From Burkholderia sp. BCC1644 (GTDB taxonomy: Bacteria; Pseudomonadota; Gammaproteobacteria; Burkholderiales; Burkholderiaceae), in the NCBI RefSeq assembly GCF_902833225.1, contig NZ_CADFEI010000006.1, positions 310,001 to 374,000 of the forward strand: 64,000 nucleotides of DNA, written 5' to 3'. Positions 57,855 to 64,000 of this stretch are shown here, in pieces. The notes below the pieces were generated by a model that ran no database searches, was not told the DNA's origin, and worked only from the letters and a program-made list of their open reading frames with translations. Made by a program: the position numbers and the translations under genes. Position 1 is the stretch's first letter, and the number at the start of each line of letters is the position of its first letter.

Positions 57855-58625
57855 TCAAGTCCACCCTTCGAGCCGCAACGTCGAACGCACGAGCCGCTGC
57901 TCTTCCTGCTCGATCTCGCGCAGATACTCGACGCACTGGCGGATATGTTCGCTCGCGGCCTTGCGTGCCTGATCGGGCAGCCGCCCCGTGACCGCGTTGT
58001 AGAGCCGCGCATGCTGACGGTCGATCTGCTTCTTCAGCGGCTCGCGGTGATAGAGGTTGTTCACCGACGCGAACACCGAACTGAGCAGCAGGTCGGTCAG
58101 CGACTGCAGCGTGTTGACGAGCACGGGGTTGTGCGACGCCTCGCAGATCGCGAGATGAAAGGCGTGATCGAGCTTCGCGCGCGCGGCAGGGTCGAGATCC
58201 TGCGCGTCGGCCGCCGTCATTTCCTCGTAGCGGCGCCGGATCAGGATGAAATCGGCCGGCGTGCCGCGCAACGCCGCGAGCCGGGCGGCCTCGGCCTCGA
58301 GCATCCCGCGCACCTCGAACAGGTCGTACAGCGTGCGCGGCTGCGAGCCGAGCAGATGCATCATCGGCGTGATCTCGCGCTGCGGGGTCAGGCTCGCGAC
58401 GAACGAACCCTTGCCGTGCGTCGTGTCGATGATCCCGCGCGCGTGCAGCAGCTTCATCCCTTCGCGCACGGCCGTGCGCGACACGCCGAGCTTCTCGGTC
58501 AGCCGGCGTTCGGACGGCAGCGCCTGCCCGGCCTTCAGCACGCCGTCGACGATCAGCCGCTCGATCCGCTCGGCGACGACATCGGCCACGCGCCGCGCCG
58601 GCCCTTCTCGATCCTGCATTTCCAT
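57855..58625 (-). CDS. glcC: GntR/FadR-family regulator of the glycolate operon
   Basis: A protein of 256 residues. Winged helix with LPSERRLTEKLGVSRTAVREGMKLLHARG (about 38-66) and FCD domain with FHLAICEASHNPVL and the late histidine EHIRQCVEYLREIE. It is divergent from glcD, as in E. coli glcC. Two identical TGGT-ATG-ACCA boxes occur in the shared control region, one directly abutting the start. Start at 58625 (ATG) or six bases later; no strong SD sequence for either. It likely activates glcDEFGB with glycolate. Confidence 0.85.
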   Translation of the reverse strand: MEMQDREGPARRVADVVAERIERLIVDGVLKAGQALPSERRLTEKLGVSRTAVREGMKLLHARGIIDTTHGKGSFVASLTPQREITPMMHLLGSQPRTLYDLFEVRGMLEAEAARLAALRGTPADFILIRRRYEEMTAADAQDLDPAARAKLDHAFHLAICEASHNPVLVNTLQSLTDLLLSSVFASVNNLYHREPLKKQIDRQHARLYNAVTGRLPDQARKAASEHIRQCVEYLREIEQEEQRLVRSTLRLEGWT

Positions 58626-58627
58626 AC

Positions 58628-58638
58628 TGGTATGACCA
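58628..58638. promoter_or_regulatory. GlcC operator box 1
   Basis: TGGTATGACCA, an inverted repeat (TGGT-n3-ACCA) typical of FadR/FCD regulators, within the repeated 14-mer ACTGGTATGACCAC (58626-58639). It touches the glcC start codon, so it probably mediates autorepression. Confidence 0.75.
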
Positions 58639-58733
58639 CTTTGGACGGATACCGGTGATTTTCGCACAATGCCTTGTTCCGATTGGCATTCCATGACCTG
58701 ACGGGAGTACCTCACAAGCGCCGATATAAAAAC

Positions 58734-58744
58734 TGGTATGACCA
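58734..58744. promoter_or_regulatory. GlcC operator box 2
   Basis: The same TGGTATGACCA within a second ACTGGTATGACCAC (58732-58745), exactly 106 bp from box 1 (about ten helical turns) and about 100 bp before glcD. Both boxes face the same side of the helix, which would allow looping. Confidence 0.75.
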
Positions 58745-58843
58745 CCTGCAAGACGTCTGGACACGCCGGCACAGCCCGCCAAGAATCCCCTCCTTCCGGC
58801 GTGTCGCGCATCGCGCGGCCGCCCGCATGGTGGAGACAGATCG

Positions 58844-60343
58844 ATGAGTTTCATCTACGACGAACGGATCGACGGGCCGCTGGCGACCGTCAGCCGTGAC
58901 ACGCTCGTCGCCGCGCTGCACGCGGCGGCGCCCGGCCTCGACGTGCTGCACGAACACGAGGCGCTCAAGCCGTTCGAATGCGACGGCCTCGCCGCGTACC
59001 GCACGGTGCCGCTCGCGGTCGTGCTGCCCGACACGGTCGAGCAGGTGCGCGCGGTGCTGCGCGTCGCCGCCGCGCTCGGCGTGCCGGTCGTCGCGCGCGG
59101 CGCGGGTACAGGGCTGTCGGGTGGCGCGATGCCGCTCGAAAAAGGCCTCCTGCTCGTGATGGCGAAGTTCAACCGGATTCTCGACATCGACGCCGATGCC
59201 GGCATCGCGCGCGTGCAGCCCGGCGTGCGCAACCTCGCGATCTCGCAGGCGGCCGCGCCGCACGGCCTCTACTACGCGCCCGATCCGTCGTCGCAGATCG
59301 CGTGCTCGATCGGCGGCAACGTCGCCGAGAACGCGGGTGGCGTGCACTGCCTGAAATACGGGCTCACGGTGCACAACATCCTGAAGGTCGAGATCCTGAC
59401 GATCGACGGCGATACGCTCACGCTCGGCGCCGATGCGCTCGACGCACCGGGCTTCGACCTGCTCGCGCTGTTCACCGGCTCCGAAGGGATGCTCGGCATC
59501 GTCACCGAAGTGACCGTGAAGCTGCTGCCGAAACCGCCGAGCGTGAAGGTGCTGATGGCGAGCTTCGACGACGTCGCCGAGGCCGGCGCCGCGGTCGCGC
59601 GGATCATCGGCGCGGGCGTGATTCCCGGCGGGCTCGAGATGATGGACAACCTCGCGATCCGCGCGGCCGAGGATTTCATTCACGCGGGCTACCCGGTCGA
59701 TGCGCAGGCGATCCTGCTGTGCGAACTCGACGGCGCGGCGAGCGACGTCGACGAGGATGCCGAACGTGTCGCCGCGCTGCTGCGCGACGCGGGCGCCACC
59801 GGGATCCGCGTGGCGCGCGACGAAGCCGAGCGCCAGCGTTTCTGGGCCGGCCGCAAGAACGCGTTCCCCGCGGTCGGCCGCATGTCGCCCGACTACTACT
59901 GCATGGACGGCACGATCCCGCGCCGCGAGCTGCCGCGCGTGCTCGAAGGGATCGCCGCGCTGTCCGCCGAATACGGGCTGCCGGTCGCGAACGTGTTCCA
60001 CGCGGGCGACGGCAACATGCACCCGCTGATCCTGTTCGACGCGAACCGGCCGGGCGAACTCGACCGCGCGGAAGCGCTGGGCGGAAAGATCCTCGAGCTG
60101 TGCGTCGCGGCGGGCGGCAGCATCACGGGCGAACACGGCGTCGGGCGCGAGAAGATCAACCAGATGTGCGTGCAGTTCAACGCCGACGAAATCACGTTCT
60201 TCCACGCGGTGAAGGCCGCGTTCGATCCGCAGGGCCTGCTCAATCCCGGCAAGAACATCCCGACGCTGCACCGCTGCGCCGAATTCGGCGCGATGCACGT
60301 CCATCACGGCAAGCTGCCGTTTCCCGAACTGGAGCGCTTCTGA
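58844..60343 (+). CDS. glcD: Glycolate oxidase subunit GlcD (FAD-linked)
   Basis: A flavoprotein of 499 residues, FAD_binding_4/oxidase C family. FAD-binding glycine-rich region RGAGTGLSGGAMPLEKG (about 85-101), SIGGNVAENAGGVHCLKYGLT (about 155-175) and the C-terminal histidine block ANVFHAGDGNMHPLI and ITGEHGVGREKI are typical. With GlcE and GlcF it oxidises glycolate (or D-lactate-like hydroxyacids) to glyoxylate. SD GGAG before the ATG. The stop overlaps glcE. Confidence 0.94.
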   Translation: MSFIYDERIDGPLATVSRDTLVAALHAAAPGLDVLHEHEALKPFECDGLAAYRTVPLAVVLPDTVEQVRAVLRVAAALGVPVVARGAGTGLSGGAMPLEKGLLLVMAKFNRILDIDADAGIARVQPGVRNLAISQAAAPHGLYYAPDPSSQIACSIGGNVAENAGGVHCLKYGLTVHNILKVEILTIDGDTLTLGADALDAPGFDLLALFTGSEGMLGIVTEVTVKLLPKPPSVKVLMASFDDVAEAGAAVARIIGAGVIPGGLEMMDNLAIRAAEDFIHAGYPVDAQAILLCELDGAASDVDEDAERVAALLRDAGATGIRVARDEAERQRFWAGRKNAFPAVGRMSPDYYCMDGTIPRRELPRVLEGIAALSAEYGLPVANVFHAGDGNMHPLILFDANRPGELDRAEALGGKILELCVAAGGSITGEHGVGREKINQMCVQFNADEITFFHAVKAAFDPQGLLNPGKNIPTLHRCAEFGAMHVHHGKLPFPELERF

Positions 60344-61419
60344 TGCGACGCGACATCGAATCGATCGACGACAGCGCGGCGCTGGTTGCGCAGGTCGACG
60401 CCGCGCTTCACGACCGCCAGCCGCTGCACATCCGCGGCGCCGGCACGAAGGCATTCCTCGGCCGCCCCGTCGAAGGCCGCACGCTCGACGTACGCACGCA
60501 TCGCGGCGTCGTCTCGTACGACCCGACCGAGCTCGTCGTCACCGCGCGCGCGGGCACGCCGCTCGCCGATCTCGAAGCGATGCTCGACGCGGCCGGCCAG
60601 ATGCTGCCGTGCGAGCCGCCGTCGTTCGGCGGCGCCGCCACGGTCGGCGGGATGTTCGCGGCGGCGCTGTCGGGCCCGCGCCGCCCGTGGGCCGGCGCGG
60701 TACGCGACTTCGTGCTCGGCTGCCGCGTGATCACCGGCCACGCGAAGCACCTGCGTTTCGGCGGCGAAGTGATGAAGAACGTCGCGGGCTACGACGTGTC
60801 GCGGCTGCTCGCGGGCAGCTTCGGCTGCCTCGGCGTCGTGACCGAGGTGTCGCTGAAAGTGCTGCCGAAACCGCGTGCGACGTGCGATCTCGCGTTGCCG
60901 CTTGCAGCGGACGAAGCCGTGCAGCGGGTCGCCGCATGGCGGCGCGCGGGGCTGCCGCTCGCGGGCGCATGCCACGCGGACGGCGTGCTGCGCGTACGGA
61001 TCGAAGGCGGCGAAGGCTCGGTGAAGGCCGCGCGCGGCACGATTGGCGGCGATCCGATGGACGACACCGGCGACGCGTTCTGGGTACGTCTGCGCGACCT
61101 CACGCTGCCGTTCTTCGACGATCCGCGCCCGCTGTGGCGCGTGTCGGTGCCTGCTGCCGCGCCGCTCGACGCGTTGCCGGGCGCGCAGCTCGTCGACTGG
61201 GGCGGCGCTCAGCGCTGGCTGAAGAGCGACGCCGCGCCGGCCGAGGTGCAGCGGCTCGCCGCGCAATGGGGCGGCCACGCGACCTGCTTCACGCCGGGCG
61301 TCACACGCGAGCCGTTCCAGCCGCTGCCGCCCGCGTTGTTGCGCGTCCACCGGCAGCTCAAGTCGCAGCTCGACCCGCACGCGATTTTCAATCCCGGCCG
61401 GCTCTACGCCGACTTCTGA
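60343..61419 (+). CDS. glcE: Glycolate oxidase subunit GlcE (FAD-binding)
   Basis: A protein of 358 residues: FAD-binding PCMH-like domain without the large C-terminal cap of GlcD (IRGAGTKAFLGRPVEG; PPSFGGAATVGGMFAAALSGPRRP; FGGEVMKNVAGYDVSRLL). Start codon overlaps the glcD stop (TGATG), so translation is coupled. Structural subunit of the glycolate oxidase. Confidence 0.92.
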   Translation: MRRDIESIDDSAALVAQVDAALHDRQPLHIRGAGTKAFLGRPVEGRTLDVRTHRGVVSYDPTELVVTARAGTPLADLEAMLDAAGQMLPCEPPSFGGAATVGGMFAAALSGPRRPWAGAVRDFVLGCRVITGHAKHLRFGGEVMKNVAGYDVSRLLAGSFGCLGVVTEVSLKVLPKPRATCDLALPLAADEAVQRVAAWRRAGLPLAGACHADGVLRVRIEGGEGSVKAARGTIGGDPMDDTGDAFWVRLRDLTLPFFDDPRPLWRVSVPAAAPLDALPGAQLVDWGGAQRWLKSDAAPAEVQRLAAQWGGHATCFTPGVTREPFQPLPPALLRVHRQLKSQLDPHAIFNPGRLYADF

Positions 61420-61443
61420 CGCGAACCCGACCCCGACCCGCCG

Positions 61444-62664
61444 ATGCAAACCAATCTCAGCGAAGCAAGCAAGGCCCTCGCCCGGGCCGACGAAGCGGAA
61501 GCGATCCTGCGCGCGTGCGTGCACTGTGGCTTCTGCAACGCGACCTGCCCGACCTACCAGGTGCTCGGCAACGAGCTCGACGGGCCGCGCGGCCGCATCT
61601 ACCTGATCAAGCAACTGCTCGAAGGCGAGCCGTGCGGCGAGCGCACGCAGCAGCATCTCGACCGCTGCCTGACGTGCCGGAACTGCGAGACGACCTGCCC
61701 GTCCGGCGTGCGCTATCACACGCTGCTCGACATCGGCCGCGCGGAAGCCGAGAAGCGTGTGCAACGGCCCGCGCGCGAACGTCTGCTGCGCGCGGGGCTG
61801 CGTCACGTCGTGCCGCGCCCGGCGACGTTCGCCGCATTGCTGAAGGCCGGCCGCGCACTGCGCTCGCTGCTGCCCGGCACGCTGCAGGACAAGATCCCGG
61901 CCGCCGTTCCCGCAGCCGCACCGCGCCCGGCCGTGCGTCACGCGCGGCGCGTGCTGATGCTCGAAGGCTGCGTGCAGCCGTCGCTGTCACCGAACACCAA
62001 CGCGGCCGCCGCGCGCGTGCTGGACCGGCTCGGCATCAGCGTCACGCCGGCACGCGAAGCCGGCTGCTGCGGCGCGACCGAATATCACCTCAACGCGCAG
62101 GATGCCGGCCTCGCCCGCGCGCGCCGCAATATCGACGCGTGGTGGCCGGCGATCGAGGCCGGTGCGGAAGCAATCGTGCTGACGGCAAGCGGCTGCGGCG
62201 CGTTCGTCAAGGAATACGGCGACCTGCTGCGCTCCGACCCCGTCTATGCGGAGAAGGCGCGGCGTGTCAGCGCGCTCGCGCGCGATCTCGCCGAAGTCAT
62301 TGCGGCCGAGCCGCTCGACGCGCTGGCCGATGCGACGCCGCGCCGCGTCGCGGTCCACTGCCCGTGCACGCTGCAGCACGCGCAGCGCCTCGGCGGCGCG
62401 GTCGAGAGCCTCCTGACGCGGCTCGGCTTCGATCTGACGAATGTCGCCGACGGCCATCTGTGCTGCGGCTCGGCCGGCACGTATTCGCTGACGCAGCCCG
62501 AACTCGCGACGACACTGCGCGACAACAGGCTCGATGCGCTCGAAGCCGCGCAGCCGGACCTGATTGTCACGTCCAACGTCGGCTGCCAGACTCACCTGAA
62601 CGGCGCGGGGCGCACGCCCGTGCGCCACTGGATCGAACTCGTCGACAACCGACTCGTCAACTGA
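61444..62664 (+). CDS. glcF: Glycolate oxidase iron-sulfur subunit GlcF
   Basis: A protein of 406 residues. Two 4Fe-4S ferredoxin motifs: Cys25-28-31-35 (CVHCGFCNATC) and Cys75-78-81-85 (CLTCRNCETTC). Two CCG (cysteine-rich) domains follow: GCCGATEYH near 207 and CCGSAGTY near 340. It passes electrons from the flavin subunits to the quinone pool at the membrane. Confidence 0.94.
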   Translation: MQTNLSEASKALARADEAEAILRACVHCGFCNATCPTYQVLGNELDGPRGRIYLIKQLLEGEPCGERTQQHLDRCLTCRNCETTCPSGVRYHTLLDIGRAEAEKRVQRPARERLLRAGLRHVVPRPATFAALLKAGRALRSLLPGTLQDKIPAAVPAAAPRPAVRHARRVLMLEGCVQPSLSPNTNAAAARVLDRLGISVTPAREAGCCGATEYHLNAQDAGLARARRNIDAWWPAIEAGAEAIVLTASGCGAFVKEYGDLLRSDPVYAEKARRVSALARDLAEVIAAEPLDALADATPRRVAVHCPCTLQHAQRLGGAVESLLTRLGFDLTNVADGHLCCGSAGTYSLTQPELATTLRDNRLDALEAAQPDLIVTSNVGCQTHLNGAGRTPVRHWIELVDNRLVN

Positions 62665-62684
62665 CCTGATTCCGGAGGACCTCC

Positions 62685-63089
62685 ATGCAAACGAAACCCG
62701 AACTCGAACTCGACGACGCCGATCGCATGCTCGCCGCCGCCCGCGCCGAAGCCGAGCGTCACGGCTGGGCCGTGTCGATCGCCGTCGTCGACGATGGCGG
62801 CCACCTGCTCGCGTTCGCGCGGCTGAACGGCGCATCGCCGGCCAGCAGCCATATCGCGCAGGACAAGGCGCGCGCGGCGGCGCTCGGCCGTCGCGAGACG
62901 AAGGCGTATGAGGATATGATCAACGGTGGCCGCACCGCGTTTCTCAGCGTGCCGCTGACGGGGTTGCTCGAAGGCGGCGTGCCGATCACGGTCGGCGGCC
63001 GGATCGCGGGCGCGATCGGCGTGTCTGGCGTAAAGTCCGAGCAGGACGCGCAGATCGCCCGCGCCGGCACACAAAGCGTCGTGGCCTAG
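62685..63089 (+). CDS. glcG: GlcG/HbpS-like protein
   Basis: A protein of 134 residues of the GlcG/HbpS (DUF336) family: VSIAVVDDGGHLLAFARLNGA, SHIAQDKARAAALGR and the terminal GVSGVKSEQDAQIARAG. Family members bind haem or corrinoids; in glc operons the role is unclear, possibly supportive to the oxidase. GGAGG before the ATG. Confidence 0.9.
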   Translation: MQTKPELELDDADRMLAAARAEAERHGWAVSIAVVDDGGHLLAFARLNGASPASSHIAQDKARAAALGRRETKAYEDMINGGRTAFLSVPLTGLLEGGVPITVGGRIAGAIGVSGVKSEQDAQIARAGTQSVVA

Positions 63090-63131
63090 CCAGCCAAGCT
63101 GCGCGCGCATTTTTCCCCGGGAGGATTAACG

Positions 63132-64000
63132 ATGATCGACCAAGCAGGACTGCAAGTCGCGCCAGCGCTGAGCCAGTTCATTGAAAACGAAGCGCTGCCG
63201 GGCACCGGCATCGACAAGGCCGCGTTCTGGAGCGGTTTCTCGGCCCTGGTGCACGACCTCGCGCCGCGCAACCGCGAACTGCTCGCGGAACGCGACCGCC
63301 TGCAGCAGGAACTCGACGCGTGGCACCGCGCACATCCGGGCCCCGTACGCGACCACGCCGCGTACCGCGCGTTCCTCGAACAAATCGGCTACCTCGTGCC
63401 GGTCCCGTCGAACGTCGCGGCAGCCACCGCGAACGTCGACAGCGAGATCGCCACGCAGGCCGGCCCGCAGCTCGTCGTGCCGCTGTCGAACGCGCGCTAT
63501 GCGCTGAACGCCGCGAACGCCCGCTGGGGCAGCCTGTACGACGCGCTGTACGGCACCGATGCGCTGCCTGAAGACGGCGGCGCCGAACGCACCTCGACCT
63601 ACAACCCGACGCGCGGCCAGCGCGTGATCGACTACGCGCGCAACGTGCTCGACAACGCGGCGCCGCTCGCGAGCGGCTCGCACCGCGACGCACTGCGCTA
63701 CCGCGTGCAGGACGGCCAGCTCGCCGTCGAAACCGCGAAGGGGATCGTCGGCCTCGCGCAACCGGCGCAGTTCGTCGGCTACCAGGGTGCGGCCGACGCG
63801 CCGTCCGCGATCCTGCTGAAGCACAACGGCCTGCATCTCGAGATCCAGATCGACGCGTCGACGCCGATCGGCCGCGCCGATCTCGCGAACGTGAAGGACG
63901 TCGTGCTCGAAGCCGCGGTCAGCACGATCATCGACTGCGAGGATTCGGTCGCGGCGGTGGACGCCGACGACAAGGTCCAGCTCTACCGCAACTGGCTCGG
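63132..64000 (+). CDS. glcB: Malate synthase G, 5' part
   Basis: The N-terminal 289 residues of a malate synthase G, cut by the window end. It starts [28 protein letters not shown] and contains [21 protein letters not shown] and NNGL-type block (here [14 protein letters not shown]), and [19 protein letters not shown]. It condenses glyoxylate with acetyl-CoA to malate, the step after glycolate oxidase, as in E. coli glcDEFGB. GGGAGG lies upstream of the ATG at 63132. Confidence 0.94.
   Translation, partial: MIDQAGLQVAPALSQFIENEALPGTGIDKAAFWSGFSALVHDLAPRNRELLAERDRLQQELDAWHRAHPGPVRDHAAYRAFLEQIGYLVPVPSNVAAATANVDSEIATQAGPQLVVPLSNARYALNAANARWGSLYDALYGTDALPEDGGAERTSTYNPTRGQRVIDYARNVLDNAAPLASGSHRDALRYRVQDGQLAVETAKGIVGLAQPAQFVGYQGAADAPSAILLKHNGLHLEIQIDASTPIGRADLANVKDVVLEAAVSTIIDCEDSVAAVDADDKVQLYRNWL

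Overview
The window is GC-rich chromosomal DNA with strong third-position G/C bias. Its gene families (GcvA- and GbpR-type LysR regulators, ferulate genes, an L-arabinose oxidation operon, a glc operon, a VgrG module) point to Burkholderia sensu lato, probably a secondary, catabolism-rich replicon. No rRNA, tRNA, CRISPR array or intact insertion sequence was seen. Organism and family names are recognition from memory, not database results.

Layout: (1) 1-10.9 kb: the end of a class III aminotransferase; a minus-strand operon of MFS transporter, arylmalonate decarboxylase/Asp-Glu-racemase-like enzyme, dihydropyrimidinase-like hydrolase and two tandem periplasmic serine hydrolases (plus a vestige of a third), divergent from a GntR regulator; then an M20 amidohydrolase and diaminopropionate ammonia-lyase with a divergent Lrp-type regulator. 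(2) 10.9-20.3 kb: a ferulate/hydroxycinnamate regulon (esterase lipoprotein, porin, MFS transporter, fcs, vdh, ech) with a MarR regulator and two matching palindromic operators. (3) 20.4-30.4 kb: a LysR regulator divergent from a split transketolase, SDR, TRAP transporter, a second full-length transketolase and a 2-hydroxyacid dehydrogenase. The substrate is unknown, and this is the best candidate for an undescribed pathway. (4) 30.5-40.0 kb: L-arabinose uptake (AraFGH) and non-phosphorylative oxidation (dehydrogenase, lactonase, arabonate dehydratase, L-KDA dehydratase) with a LysR regulator.

(5) 40.0-43.3 kb: an octanucleotide repeat tract, a GST, an OsmC protein and GntR and LacI regulators. 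(6) 43.4-49.8 kb: a LacI-controlled ABC importer and GH42 beta-galactosidase, closed by a clear terminator. (7) 49.9-55.7 kb: a visibly more AT-rich accessory island holding an orphan type VI secretion VgrG, an effector with a C-terminal muramidase domain that is split by a frameshift at a seven-base homopolymer, and a secreted candidate immunity protein. (8) 55.7-64 kb: a RhlE-type helicase, a small ferritin-like protein, and the glycolate operon glcC / glcDEFG-glcB.

Taken together, regions 2, 4 and 6 would let the cell use parts of feruloylated arabinogalactan/arabinoxylan-type plant polymers: the ester-linked ferulate, the L-arabinose and the beta-galactosides. That suggests a plant or rhizosphere lifestyle, with the VgrG module serving competition.
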